64,000 bases of DNA from Streptomyces sp. CB02414 (GCF_001905385.1 NZ_LIPF01000010.1:351416-415415); one strand, 5' to 3'; positions 39,277-49,561 are shown, counted from the first letter of the stretch. Numbers and translations: made by a program. The notes: generated by a model from the letters alone, not told the origin.

Positions 39277-39294
39277 GCAGGGGAGGTGCGGTGA

Positions 39295-39948
39295 TCAGTC
39301 CTCGTCGGCGAGGATCAGGTACAGCTTCTTGCGGGCGTCGCCGATGACGGCGAGCGCCTTCTCCCGCTGCTCCTTGCTGCCGGTCTTCCAGACCTGGCCG
39401 AAGGCCTCCAGCAGCCCGAAGCCGGCCTGCCGGATCTCACTCAGCGCCTCCCAGTCGACACCCCGCGAAGCTTCCTCCCAGGGGGCCTCGGGGCCTTCCT
39501 CCGCAGCGGCGCGGCCGGCCTCGGTGAGCGCGAAGAGCTTCTTGCCGCCCTCGCTCTCGCTGGCGATCAGACCCTCGTCCTCCAGCAGCTGGAGGGTCGG
39601 GTACACCGAGCCGGGGCTGGGCTTCCACGCCCCGCCGCTGCGCTCGGCGATCTCCTGGATCATCTCGTAGCCGTGCATCGGGCGGTCCTTCAGCAGGGCC
39701 AGGATCGACGCCCGTACGTCTCCGCGCCGGGCCCTGCCCCTGGGTCCGCCGCGGCCCCGGCCGCCCCAGGGGCCTCCGTGACCGAACCCGGGCCCGAAGG
39801 GGCCGCCGGGACCTCCGCCGGGACCGCCCGGGCCGAAGGGACCGAAGGCGGCACGGCGGCCGTCGTGTCCCTCGAAGCCTCCGGGGCCGCCGAAACCGCG
39901 GCCGTGTCCGTGTCCGCCGTGTCCGTGCTCGTATCCGTGCTTACGCAT
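39295..39948 (-). CDS. PadR-family regulator with Gly/His-rich N-terminal extension
   Basis: A 217-residue regulator. The winged helix ('SILALLKDRPMHGYEMIQEI', 'PSPGSVYPTLQLLEDEGLI') spans about residues 78-150, followed by a helical dimerisation tail. The first 70 residues are an unusual low-complexity extension: five histidines in the first 15 residues, then Gly/Pro/Phe-rich. The extension could bind metal or be disordered. The upstream region contains exact palindromes at 39979-39995 and 40004-40013, probably the operator. Confidence 0.88.
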   Translation of the reverse strand: MRKHGYEHGHGGHGHGRGFGGPGGFEGHDGRRAAFGPFGPGGPGGGPGGPFGPGFGHGGPWGGRGRGGPRGRARRGDVRASILALLKDRPMHGYEMIQEIAERSGGAWKPSPGSVYPTLQLLEDEGLIASESEGGKKLFALTEAGRAAAEEGPEAPWEEASRGVDWEALSEIRQAGFGLLEAFGQVWKTGSKEQREKALAVIGDARKKLYLILADED

Positions 39949-39978
39949 GGCGATCACTCCCATTCAGTCGTTGATCTG

Positions 39979-40013
39979 TCGCGAACTATTCGCGATGCCT
40001 CAACGATATATCG
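39979..40013. promoter_or_regulatory. Palindrome cluster upstream of padR-like gene
   Basis: TCGCGAA-CTA-TTCGCGA (39979-39995) is a perfect 17-bp palindrome, and CGATATATCG (40004-40013) is a perfect 10-bp one. ATATCGA follows at about 40018-40024 as a further half-site. They lie 31-65 bp above the PadR start and probably also affect the divergent phzF-like gene. Confidence 0.65.
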
Positions 40014-40096
40014 GAACATATCGACTGGCAAGCACCGGTCCAGAACTTGCGGATTGGCCTTGGTCCGCGGCTTCGGCAGGCGTCTAGCGTCGGGGC

Positions 40097-40906
40097 ATGC
40101 GCATCCGAATCGTCGACGCCTTCACCGACCGCGCCTTCGCCGGCAACCCCGCGGGGGTCCTGCTCCTCGACGCCTTCCCGGACGACGACCGGCTCCAGAA
40201 GGTCGCCCTGGAGGTCAACCACGCCGAGACCGCCTTCGCCCACCGACTGCCCGAGGGCGGCGAGGCCGACTGGGCCTTGCGCTGGTTCACGCCGGCCACC
40301 GAGGTGGCGATGTGCGGCCACGCGACGCTCGCCACGGCACACGTCCTGCGCACCACGGGCGCCCACGAGGGCCCGGTGCGGTTCGCCACGCGCAGCGGGG
40401 TCCTCGTCGCGTCACCGGGCGAGGACGGCTCGATCACCCTGGACTTCCCGACCGCGCCACTCACCCCGGTCGACGCCCCGGCGGGGGTCGCCGAAGCCCT
40501 GGGCACCGAGCCCCGCGCGGTCCTCGACACCGGGCCCAACCTCGGGGACCTGCTGGTCGAAGTGGCCGACGAGAAGACCGTCCGCGGTCTGACTCCGGAC
40601 CACAAGGCCCTGGCCGCGCACTCCGAGCGCGGCATCATCGCCACCGCCCGCGCGGAGGATCCCTCCCGCGGCTACGACTACGTCTCCCGGTGCTTCTTCC
40701 CGAACGTCGGCATCGACGAGGACCCGGTCACCGGCAGCGCCCACACGGCCCTCGCCCCCTACTGGTCCCGGCGCCTCGGACGCCCGGACCTCACCGGGCT
40801 CCAGGCCTCGCCCCGCTCCGGCCGGGTCCGCACGGAGCTGCGCGGCGAGCGCACGCTGCTGGGCGGCCGCGCGGTGACGGTGATCGAGGGCGAGCTGCTG
40901 GCGTGA
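40097..40906 (+). CDS. PhzF-family isomerase-like protein
   Basis: A 269-residue protein of the PhzF/diaminopimelate-epimerase fold: 'VDAFTDRAFAGNPAGVLLL' at the N-terminus, the catalytic glutamate in 'NHAETAFAH' near residue 45, 'MCGHATLATAHVL' near 73, and 'GIDEDPVTGSAHTALAPYW' near 210. No other phenazine genes are present, so it is a stand-alone member of unknown substrate. It is divergent from the PadR gene. Confidence 0.9.
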   Translation: MRIRIVDAFTDRAFAGNPAGVLLLDAFPDDDRLQKVALEVNHAETAFAHRLPEGGEADWALRWFTPATEVAMCGHATLATAHVLRTTGAHEGPVRFATRSGVLVASPGEDGSITLDFPTAPLTPVDAPAGVAEALGTEPRAVLDTGPNLGDLLVEVADEKTVRGLTPDHKALAAHSERGIIATARAEDPSRGYDYVSRCFFPNVGIDEDPVTGSAHTALAPYWSRRLGRPDLTGLQASPRSGRVRTELRGERTLLGGRAVTVIEGELLA

Positions 40907-40952
40907 CGCGGCGGAGGGGGCGGGCACGGTCGCCCCGGCCCCCTCCTCACCT

Positions 40953-41780
40953 TCAGGCCGTCGGCAGCCAGTCCACCTTCCCGGCCAGCAGCGCGTAGCC
41001 CACGAAGGCACCGATGTCGAGCAGCGAGTGCGCCACCACCAGCGGGCCCACGCGGCCCCACCGGCGGTAGAGGTACACGAACACCACGCCCATCACCATG
41101 TTGCCGATGAAGCCGCCGATGCCCTGGTAGAGGTGGTACGACCCGCGCAGCACCGAACTGGCCGCCAGTGACGCGGCCGGACTCCAGCCGAGCTGGTCGA
41201 GCCGGCGCAGCAGGTAGCCGACGACGATGACCTCCTCCAGGACGGAGTTCTGCACCGCCGAGAGGACCAGTACGGGGTACTTCCACCAGACGTCCGGCAG
41301 GGCCTCGGGGACCACGGTGAGGTTGAAGCCGAGTCCCCGGGCGGCCAGGTAGAAGGCGATGCCGGTACTGCCGATGACCGCCGCGATCACGGCCCCCCGG
41401 CCCAGGTCCGGCCACGGGCGGGTGCGGTCGAAGCCCAGGGTGCGCAGACCGCGCCCTTCGCGCAGCAGGAAGTGGGCGACGAGGGCGACCGGGACGAGCG
41501 CCGTGGTGATGCCGAAGAGCTGCCAGGCGAGATCCAGCCAGGGACGGCCGGGTGCGGCGGAGGCGTTGAGGGTGGCCGCCTGGTCCTTGAGCCCGCCGGG
41601 GCGGGTGACCGAGCCGACGAAGCTGATGAGGGCGGACACCCCGCTCGCGCCGAGCGAGAGCGCCAGGACGAGCAGCGTCTCGTCACGCAACGTTCGTCGT
41701 GAGAGCCCCTCCTGAGGAGCGGGCTCCCCCGGAACTGGCTTGTGAGGGAACGAATCGTCCACCGGGCCCGCCTCCGCCAT
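40953..41780 (-). CDS. CPBP-family intramembrane metalloprotease
   Basis: A 275-residue membrane protein of the CAAX-protease/bacteriocin-processing (Abi) family. The catalytic glutamates are in 'NSVLEEVIVVGYLLRR' (EExxxR), and later histidines are in 'RGSYHLYQG' and 'VVAHSLLDIG'. About seven hydrophobic segments. Members cleave membrane substrates or act in immunity; the target is unknown. The ATG encoding 'MAEAGP' has GGAGG about 9 bases upstream. Confidence 0.88.
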   Translation of the reverse strand: MAEAGPVDDSFPHKPVPGEPAPQEGLSRRTLRDETLLVLALSLGASGVSALISFVGSVTRPGGLKDQAATLNASAAPGRPWLDLAWQLFGITTALVPVALVAHFLLREGRGLRTLGFDRTRPWPDLGRGAVIAAVIGSTGIAFYLAARGLGFNLTVVPEALPDVWWKYPVLVLSAVQNSVLEEVIVVGYLLRRLDQLGWSPAASLAASSVLRGSYHLYQGIGGFIGNMVMGVVFVYLYRRWGRVGPLVVAHSLLDIGAFVGYALLAGKVDWLPTA

Positions 41781-41859
41781 GCACACCTGCCTCCAGCTGG
41801 GACGTCACAGCTTGCCCGATCAGTATGAGGCGGGGCGCGGCGGGGTACGGCCGGTGGGC

Positions 41860-43377
41860 TCAGCCGGCCGGCGCGGGTTCCGGCAGTCCGACCGGCCACC
41901 GGTGCACGGGGTCGCCCTCGCGCATCAGCTCGACGTAGCGGCGGGTCGTGGCGGCCAGCGCCTCCTCCCGGGACAGGCCGGCCTCCAGCGCCCGGTGGAA
42001 GGTGGCCGCCTGCCAGGACGCGCCGTTGACCCGGCGCCGGCACCGCTCCTCGATCACACCGAGATACAGGTCGCGGTCGGCGGGCTCGACGCCCCACGCG
42101 TCCAGACCGGCCTCGGCGAGCGGCAGCAGTTCGTCGCGGACGAGGACGGCGGCGTCGACCTCGGTGGTGCCGCCCAGCCGCCCGCGCCGGGGCCACTCGA
42201 AGCGGGCCTCGATGCCGTGCCGGCACGCGGCCTCGAAGTTGGCGGCGGCGGCCTCGAAGGGCAGCCGGTGCCACAGCGGCCGGGGCTCCTCGGCGAGCGC
42301 GCGCACGACGCCGTAGTAGAAGGCCGCGTTGGCGATGACGTCGGTGACGGTGGGCCCGGCGGGCAGGACGCGGTTCTCCACGCGCAGGTGCGGGACGCCG
42401 TCGGCGATGTCGTAGACGGGCCGGTTCCAGCGGTAGACGGTGCCGTTGTGCAGGACGAGTTCGGAGAGGGAGGGCACGCCGCCCGCGTCCAGGACCTCCA
42501 GCGGGTCCTCGTCGTCGCAGATCGGGAGCAGGGCCGGGAAGTAGCGCCGGTTCTCCTCGAACAGGTCGTACGCCGAGGTCACCCACCGCTCGCCGAACCA
42601 GGTGCGCGGGCGGACGCCCTGGGCCTGCAGCTCGGGCGGCCGGGTGTCCGTGGACTGCTGGAACAGCGGGGGGCGCGACTCGCGCCACAGCTCGCGGCCG
42701 AACAGGAAGGGCGCGTTGGCTCCGACGGCGATCTGTGCGGCGGTGACCGCCTGGGCGGCGTTCCACACGGCCGCGAAGCGGTCCGGGGTGACCTGGAGGT
42801 GCAGTTGCACCGAGGTGCAGGCGGCCTCGGGGGCGATGGACTTCGAGGTGCACGTCAGGCGCTCCACCCCCTCGATGTCGAGGGTGAAGTCCTCGCCGCG
42901 GGCGGCCACGATCTGCTCGTTGAGCAAGGCGTAGCGGTCGACGGCGGAGAGATTGGACGAGACCAGGTCGTCGCGGTCCAGCGTCGGCAGAATACCGATC
43001 ATCGCGATTCCCGCGTCGACCTCCCCGGCCTTGCGGTCCGCATATGCCAACGACGTACGGATCTCCTCGGCGAGGCGGTCGAATACCCGGCCGCCCAGCC
43101 GGTGGGGAGCGATGTTGACTTCCAGGTTGAACATGGCGAGTTCTGTCTGGAAGTCACGACTGGCGATGCGTTCCAAGACTTGCGCATTCAACATTTTCGG
43201 CATCCCGTCGGTACCGACGAGATTCAATTCGATCTCCAGCCCCATCAGGTTCTTCGGGCGGTCGAACCTCTTCTCCGCCAGGAGTCGCTCCAGGCCCGTC
43301 AGGCACCGCTGGAGCTTCTCGCGGTAGCGCTGGCGATCGGACAGGTCGAACTGACCTGCCACGACCTTCTCCCCCAT
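41860..43377 (-). CDS. Glutamate-cysteine ligase family protein (GCS2)
   Basis: A 505-residue ATP-dependent carboxylate-amine ligase of the GCS2 type. The N-terminal 'NLMGLEIELNLVGTDG' supplies metal ligands, 'LAMFNLEVNIAPH' is the family strand, and 'CTSVQLHLQVTPDRF' and 'HLRVENRVLPAGPT' follow. Actinobacteria use mycothiol rather than glutathione, so the product may not be gamma-glutamylcysteine for glutathione; ergothioneine-type EgtA is a related possibility. It stands alone with an unusually long upstream region. Confidence 0.85.
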   Translation of the reverse strand: MGEKVVAGQFDLSDRQRYREKLQRCLTGLERLLAEKRFDRPKNLMGLEIELNLVGTDGMPKMLNAQVLERIASRDFQTELAMFNLEVNIAPHRLGGRVFDRLAEEIRTSLAYADRKAGEVDAGIAMIGILPTLDRDDLVSSNLSAVDRYALLNEQIVAARGEDFTLDIEGVERLTCTSKSIAPEAACTSVQLHLQVTPDRFAAVWNAAQAVTAAQIAVGANAPFLFGRELWRESRPPLFQQSTDTRPPELQAQGVRPRTWFGERWVTSAYDLFEENRRYFPALLPICDDEDPLEVLDAGGVPSLSELVLHNGTVYRWNRPVYDIADGVPHLRVENRVLPAGPTVTDVIANAAFYYGVVRALAEEPRPLWHRLPFEAAAANFEAACRHGIEARFEWPRRGRLGGTTEVDAAVLVRDELLPLAEAGLDAWGVEPADRDLYLGVIEERCRRRVNGASWQAATFHRALEAGLSREEALAATTRRYVELMREGDPVHRWPVGLPEPAPAG

Positions 43378-43924
43378 GGAGGCGTCCCTTCTCGGAGCGG
43401 TGCGTCAAAGATCCGGCCGCCGGTGACCGGTCAGGATGGATGATGCCCAGCCGAAGCGATCGATAACGTCTCCGTACCGGCCCGCCACCCGCTACGCTGT
43501 GCCGCTGTGACCGGTGGCACATTCACCGGGCATGGCGCCTCCAGCAGTTTCCCGGTGCGGCAACTCGTGAAAAACGCCGACGACAATTGGCCGACCGCTC
43601 GGTGAGCATTTCCCGAGGTCACCGCCGTACGTCCGGTCCGGAATCCGGAGAATTCCCGCATATCGACGGCCGAATGCAGGCTTGAACGGGTTCCCGGAAT
43701 CGACTAGCGGAAACACAGTCTGAACGCATGTCGTATAAACTCCGCGGACAAGGCAGTTGACCGGCGCCCACGGTCGATGGATCCTGCCGCCGAGTCGAGG
43801 CGCGGCAGGTCCCACCCACTTCTCGGTTCCCGGACCCGGCCCCTGCCTTCCCAGCCCCGTGAGCCGACAGCGTCGTCCGCCCCGCCCTCGCGCCACCGTG
43901 CCTTCGAATGAGAGGCGAACCGTC
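43378..43924. other. Long intergenic region
   Basis: 547 bp with no convincing gene on either strand. The part at about 43590-43745 is noticeably AT-richer than the surroundings and should contain the promoters of the divergent GCS2-type and 43925 genes. No clear operator palindrome or tRNA was found. Confidence 0.5.
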
Positions 43925-44509
43925 ATGCCCCTGCATGTCTCCCCGGCCCCCGCGCCCGCCCTGCGTTCCGTTCTCACCGCCCTCTCCTCTCCGACCGCGG
44001 TCCGTGAGGCCCGGACACCCTCCCTGCTCGGCGCTCAGGGACCCGCCACACCCGAACTGCCCCTGCCCGTGCACGTCCTGGACCGGATCACCGCGGAGGG
44101 CGTGACGGCGACCCGGCTGACCGGGTGGCGCTTCCTCATCCGGTGCGGCGACCGGGCCGTGGCGGCGGCGGAGACCATGCTGACGCCCGACGGCTGGGCG
44201 TTCTCGCACTTCTTCGAAGGCCCCTACGTCACCTCGACCGAGCGCGCGCTGCGCCAGGCCGAGTCGGTACCCCAGGCCTGCCAGCCGCGCCTGCTGTCGG
44301 TACCCGGGCTGTACATGCTGACGCTCTGGCTGCACGGCGACACCACCGCGGACGCCGCCGCCGGACACCCCGCGGCCACCGACCTGCTGGTGCCGCTGGC
44401 GCCGGCGCCTCCCGGCATCGCGGCCCACCGGCCGCACCGGGTCGCCGACCTCCTGCCGGTCCTCACGCACCGGGTGACGCCGACCCGGCTGCTGCGCTCC
44501 CCCGCCTGA
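43925..44509 (+). CDS. Conserved-looking protein of unknown function
   Basis: A 194-residue protein with a hydrophobic/Ala-rich N-terminal third, a central mixed alpha/beta block ('RLTGWRFLIRCGDRAVAAAE', 'GWAFSHFFEGPYVTSTERAL') and a C-terminal 'RVADLLPVLTHRVTPTRLL'. The pattern suggests a small soluble domain. No known family is recognised with confidence. The ATG has GAGAGG 9 bases upstream. It sits between two long intergenic stretches. Confidence 0.7.
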   Translation: MPLHVSPAPAPALRSVLTALSSPTAVREARTPSLLGAQGPATPELPLPVHVLDRITAEGVTATRLTGWRFLIRCGDRAVAAAETMLTPDGWAFSHFFEGPYVTSTERALRQAESVPQACQPRLLSVPGLYMLTLWLHGDTTADAAAGHPAATDLLVPLAPAPPGIAAHRPHRVADLLPVLTHRVTPTRLLRSPA

Positions 44510-44785
44510 CCCCGACGTCTCCCTCGCACCCGCGCGGACTAGCCCCTTTCGGCCATGCAGAACCACCCGAAGGGACAGTGCAGTTGGAATGAACCGTCCG
44601 CGCGGGTGACGCGTCATCAACCTGTGAGAAGCGGTACCGCGAAATCCCTGCGGATCGACGCCCGTGGGGCAACACTGGGTTCGGACCGACCGGAACAACG
44701 GGGGGCGGCCATGAACGACGTTTCACGCCGCGGGACAGACAACACAGCGCACTCACCCATCACGACAGACCGAGAGACCCCACTC

Positions 44786-44989
44786 ATGTGTCAGCACCAG
44801 CCACCGTGCCCGTCAGCCGACTCCGCCGACCGGGAATCCGCCCGCCTCGTGGCGCACCACCCGGAGCAGGGTTGGAGCCTGCTGTGCAACGGTGTCGTCC
44901 TCTTCGAGGACACCGGTGAGCTCCTGCCGGACGGCCGGATCATCGCGCCGCACCGCCCCGTCGGTGCGGGACTGATGACCGCCGCCTGA
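44786..44989 (+). CDS. DUF5999 small protein
   Basis: A 67-residue protein beginning 'MCQHQPPCPSADSADRESA' and containing 'GWSLLCNGVVLFEDTGELLP', the hallmark of the DUF5999 family found in streptomycetes. Three cysteines and two histidines near the N-terminus could bind metal. The ATG giving the family-standard N-terminus is chosen; an in-frame ATG at 44711 with a G-rich upstream site would add 25 residues. Function unknown. Confidence 0.85.
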   Translation: MCQHQPPCPSADSADRESARLVAHHPEQGWSLLCNGVVLFEDTGELLPDGRIIAPHRPVGAGLMTAA

Positions 44990-45141
44990 ACACCGGCCGG
45001 GCAGTACGGCACCACTGTGCCCGGTGAACACGGGGCCGGCCCGCGGACACGTCACCCGCGTACCGGCCCCGACGCGCGTCCGGAGCCGGTCACTCGGCGC
45101 AGTCACTACGACGCCGGCTTCGGAGTGACGTCACCTTCGGC

Positions 45142-45633
45142 CTACACCTTCCTTCCGGACCGCCGGCGCGGCGCACGCACCACGACCTGCCCCCAGCTGA
45201 TCTCGCCGGTGATCTCCACCCGAAGCACCACGGGCACCCCGGCGTCGACGGCCCTCGCCACCTTCACCGCGGCGTAGCCGGCCCGCAGCCCGTCGGTGTC
45301 CACCACGTGTCGTGGGTGATCACGGCCCGGGTGAGGTCCAGCGTCACCTCGCCCCAGGCCGACCTGATCTCCATCCGCCGCGGCACCACCCAGTCGTCGC
45401 CGCGCCGGGTGGACGCGCCTTCCTGCTCGATGCGGACGACGTCCTTGGCCACGGGCATCGGCTCCGCGGCCGACTCCACGGGGAGGTCAGCGGTCAGGAC
45501 GGCCAACTCGCCCAGTGTGCGGGCGCCGAGCGCCGCCCCGACGCGCTCATCGAGCTCGTCGGCGGTCAGCCGGCCATCGGCCGTGGTGGCGCTCAGCGCG
45601 CGTGTCGCCGATTCGTGAGGGCTGCGCTCTCAT
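45142..45633 (-). pseudogene. Degenerate DUF1707-domain gene
   Basis: Reading the minus strand, one frame gives the DUF1707 block 'TADGRLTADELDERVGAALG' followed by 'ARTLGELAVLTADLP' and a DUF2154-like part to 'AVITHDT'. The frame then changes and continues 'VDTDGLRAGYAAVKVARAVD' to the stop at 45142. About 20 residues expected between the two blocks are missing, and the first codons are also out of frame. At least two deletions have broken it. Confidence 0.8.
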
Positions 45634-45729
45634 ACTCCACCGCCCCACCGAGAACCACGCTATATCGCGTTACACCCAACGGCCAACCCTCCGGCAACCG
45701 TTCCCACGCCGCGCCCTATCGTGACCGGC

Positions 45730-46125
45730 ATGCAGTCCTACACCATCGGCCAGGCGGCGCGGCTGCTCGGCGTCAGCCCGGACACCGCCCGCCGCTGGGC
45801 CGACGCCGGCCGGATCACCACCCACCGGGACGACGCCGGGCGGCGGCTCGTCGACGGGCGCGACCTGGCCGCGTTCTCGGTCGAACTCGCCCGCGCCGGC
45901 GGTGCCGACGAGGAGACCCCGTACACCTCGGTCCGCAACGCCTTCCCCGGCATCGTGACGGCGATCAAGCTCGGCGACGTCGCCGCCCAGGTCGAGATCC
46001 AGGCCGGCCCCCATCGGCTGGTCTCCCTCCTGACCCGTGAGGCGGTGGAGGAGCTCGGACTCGAGGTCGGCATGGAGGCCACCGCCCGCGTGAAGTCGAC
46101 GAACGTACATATCGACAGGGCCTGA
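45730..46125 (+). CDS. HTH-TOBE molybdate-responsive regulator candidate
   Basis: A 131-residue protein joining a MerR/excisionase-like helix-turn-helix ('TIGQAARLLGVSPDTARRWA', residues 5-24) to a single TOBE/MOP domain ('NAFPGIVTAIKLGDVAAQVE' ... 'VKSTNVHI'). MOP domains bind molybdate or tungstate oxyanions, so this is a plausible one-component molybdate sensor for the modABC genes 158 bp downstream. An AT-rich CGCTATATCGCG sequence lies about 70 bp upstream and could be its site. Confidence 0.85.
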   Translation: MQSYTIGQAARLLGVSPDTARRWADAGRITTHRDDAGRRLVDGRDLAAFSVELARAGGADEETPYTSVRNAFPGIVTAIKLGDVAAQVEIQAGPHRLVSLLTREAVEELGLEVGMEATARVKSTNVHIDRA

Positions 46126-46243
46126 CCACTCCCACCCGACACTCCGTACGAACGCACATGCCAGCCGTTGACGGCATCCAGCTTGCTCATGCGATGTGAC
46201 AGGAGACTTTTCCCTCGCAGATGCGGAAGTATGATCGGCGCAA

Positions 46244-46269
46244 CAGGAGGACACAGCAGGAGGACACAG
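46244..46269 (+). repeat. Tandem 13-bp repeat with duplicated ribosome-site core before modA
   Basis: CAGGAGGACACAG occurs twice head to tail, immediately upstream of the modA ribosome site (GGGAG). Each copy contains AGGAGG. It may be a standby ribosome-binding element or simply a replication slippage product. Confidence 0.6.
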
Positions 46270-46283
46270 AGGGAGTGGCCGTG

Positions 46284-47108
46284 ATGACCCGTTCGGGGCG
46301 CAGGACCCGCCGCATCCGCCGGAGCCTGCGGGCGAGCGGTGCGGGAGCAGCCGTACTGCTGGCCTTCAGCGCCTGCTCGCCGTCCACCGGCTCGGAGCAG
46401 GACGCGGACTCGGCCGGTTCCTCCGCCGACATCTCCGGCCAGGTCACCGTCTTCGCCGCCGCCTCGCTCAAGGAGAGCTTCACGACGCTCGGCGAGAAGT
46501 TCGAGCAGCAGCACCCCGGCACCGAGGTCACCTTCAACTTCGGCGGCAGCGACTCCCTCGCCGCGGGCATCACCAGTGGCGCCCCGGCGGACGTCTTCGC
46601 CTCCGCCAGCCCGAAGACGATGGCCACCGTCACCGACGCCGGGGCGACGGCCGGCGAGCCGTCCACCTTCGTCCGCAACCAGCTGGAGATCGCCACCCTG
46701 CCGGGCAACCCGGAGGGGATCTCCACGCTGAAGGACCTCACCGCCTCCGGCCTCAAGGTCGTGCTGTGCGACAAGGCCGTGCCATGCGGCGCCGCGACGC
46801 GGAAGGCGCTGGAGACCGGCGGCCTCGAACTCACCCCGGCCTCCTACGAACAGGACGTCAAGGCGGCCCTGACGAAGGTCGAGCTCAAGGAGGCCGACGC
46901 GGCCGTCGTCTACCGCACCGATGTGAAGGCGGCCGGTGACAAGGTGACGGGCGTGGACTTCCCCGAGGCGGCCGAGGCTGTCAACGACTACCCGATCGCT
47001 GTCCTCGAGGGCGCCCCCAACGCGGGCGCGGCCAAGGCCTTCGTCGAGCTGGTGAAGTCCGGTCAGGGGCAGCGAGTGCTGACGGACGCCGGGTTCCGCA
47101 CGCCATGA
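46284..47108 (+). CDS. modA: Molybdate ABC transporter substrate-binding lipoprotein
   Basis: A 274-residue ModA: signal peptide with lipobox 'FSAC' (about residue 31), then 'VTVFAAASLKESFTTLGEKF' (the ModA hallmark), 'FNFGGSDSLAAGITSGAPAD' and 'VVYRTDVKAAGDKV'. It captures molybdate or tungstate at the cell surface and passes it to ModB. ATG start with GGGAG about 9 bases upstream. First gene of the modABC operon. Confidence 0.95.
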   Translation: MTRSGRRTRRIRRSLRASGAGAAVLLAFSACSPSTGSEQDADSAGSSADISGQVTVFAAASLKESFTTLGEKFEQQHPGTEVTFNFGGSDSLAAGITSGAPADVFASASPKTMATVTDAGATAGEPSTFVRNQLEIATLPGNPEGISTLKDLTASGLKVVLCDKAVPCGAATRKALETGGLELTPASYEQDVKAALTKVELKEADAAVVYRTDVKAAGDKVTGVDFPEAAEAVNDYPIAVLEGAPNAGAAKAFVELVKSGQGQRVLTDAGFRTP

Positions 47109-47910
47109 GGAAGTCCAACACCCGGAAGGCCGGCGCCCGTACGGTGCCGATCCCGCTGCTGGTGCCCGCCCTGGTCGGCCTGGCGTTCCTGCTGCTGCCG
47201 CTGATCGCCCTGCTGGTGCGGGCTCCGTGGAGTGCCCTGCCCGAGCAGCTGGCCAGCCCTCAGGTGTGGCAGGCGCTGCGGCTGTCGCTGCTGTGCGCCA
47301 CGTCGGCGACCCTGCTGAGCCTGGTCGTCGGCGTGCCCCTGGCCTGGCTGCTGGCCCGCACGGAGTTTCCAGGCCGCGGCTTCGTGCGGGCGCTGGTGAC
47401 GCTGCCGCTGGTGCTTCCTCCGGTGGTGGGCGGCGTGGCGCTCCTGCTGGCGTTCGGCCGCAACGGCGTCATCGGGCAGTGGCTCGACGCCTGGTTCGGG
47501 ATCACGCTGCCCTTCACGACGACGGGCGTGATCCTGGCGGAGACCTTCGTGGCCATGCCGTTCCTCGTCATCAGCGTGGAGGGCACCCTGCGCGCCGCCG
47601 ACCCGCGCTTCGAGGAGGCGGCCACGACCCTGGGCGCGTCCCGCTTCACCGCGTTCCGCCGGGTCACGCTGCCGCTGATCGCGCCGGGCGTCGCGGCGGG
47701 CGCCGTCCTGGCGTGGGCGCGGGCGCTGGGCGAGTTCGGGGCGACGATCACCTTCGCGGGCAACTTCCCGGGCCGGACCCAGACCATGCCGCTCGCGGTC
47801 TACCTGGCCCTGCAGAACGACCCCGCGGCGGCGATCGCCCTCAGCCTGGTGCTGCTGGCCGTCTCGATCGCCGTACTGGCCGGTCTGCGGGACCGCTGGA
47901 TGAGGGCGGC

Positions 47911-47914
<4 letters not shown>
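47105..47914 (+). CDS. modB: Molybdate ABC transporter permease
   Basis: A 269-residue permease with about six helices. The EAA coupling loop 'EEAATTLGASRFTAFRRVTL' is near residue 175, and 'GEFGATITFAGNFPGRTQTM' is typical of ModB. It overlaps modA by 4 bp (ATGA) and modC by 4 bp, so the operon is tightly coupled. Confidence 0.95.
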
Positions 47915-49050
<1,136 letters not shown>

Positions 49051-49077
49051 CGCCCGCGCCGGGCTACGGTGCCCTCC

Positions 49078-49497
49078 ATGAGCCTGAGCATCCGCAACCA
49101 GCTCCCCGGCACCGTCACCGCCGTCACCCCGGGCGAGGCCATGGCGACGGTCAGGGTCCGCCTCTCGGGCGGCCAGGACATCACCGCGGCGATCACCCGG
49201 GACGCCGCCGACGATCTCGCGCCGACCGCCGGGTCCGCCGTGCGCGTCCTCGTGAAGTCGACGGAGGTCTCCCTGGCCACCGGCCGCGTGGAGGGCCTGT
49301 CCATCCGCAACCGGCTCCCGGGCACGGTCACCGCCGTCACCACCGGGCCGGCGATGGCCTCCGTGCGCGTCGCCGTCGAAGGCGCCGAACTGACCGCCGC
49401 GATCACCAGTGAGGCCGCCGAAGACCTCGGCCTCACCGTCGGCACGCCCGTCGTCGCACTGGTCAAGTCGACGGAGGTGTCCCTGGCGACGGTGTGA
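49078..49497 (+). CDS. Di-MOP molbindin
   Basis: A 139-residue protein made of two tandem MOP domains that are clear internal duplicates ('LSIRNQLPGTVTAVTPGEAM' and 'LSIRNRLPGTVTAVTTGPAM', each ending 'VLVKSTEVSLAT' or 'ALVKSTEVSLAT'). Molbindins bind several molybdate ions and buffer or store them in the cytoplasm. It lies 27 bp after modC and ends at a strong terminator. Confidence 0.92.
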   Translation: MSLSIRNQLPGTVTAVTPGEAMATVRVRLSGGQDITAAITRDAADDLAPTAGSAVRVLVKSTEVSLATGRVEGLSIRNRLPGTVTAVTTGPAMASVRVAVEGAELTAAITSEAAEDLGLTVGTPVVALVKSTEVSLATV

Positions 49498-49508
49498 CCA
49501 CACGACGA

Positions 49509-49553
49509 CGAAGGCCCCGCCCGGTCCCCAGCGGGGGCCGGACGGGGCCTTCG
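49509..49553. terminator. Terminator between mod operon and gcvP
   Basis: CGAAGGCCCCG...CGGGGCCTTCG forms an 11-bp perfect outer stem with further GC pairing inside. It lies between the convergent molbindin and gcvP genes. Confidence 0.85.
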
Positions 49554-49561
49554 CCCCGGGC

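Noticed and set aside
40097..40906. Phenazine biosynthetic cluster
   Set aside because: Only a PhzF-family gene is present; no other phz genes are nearby and stand-alone PhzF relatives are common.
41860..43377. Glutathione biosynthesis gene gshA
   Set aside because: GCS2-family proteins are widespread in actinobacteria that make mycothiol; no gshB-like gene is present and the product cannot be specified.
43492..43977. Minus-strand gene in the long intergenic region
   Set aside because: Arg/Gly-rich translation without motif, no ribosome site, and it overlaps the start of the better-supported 43925 gene.
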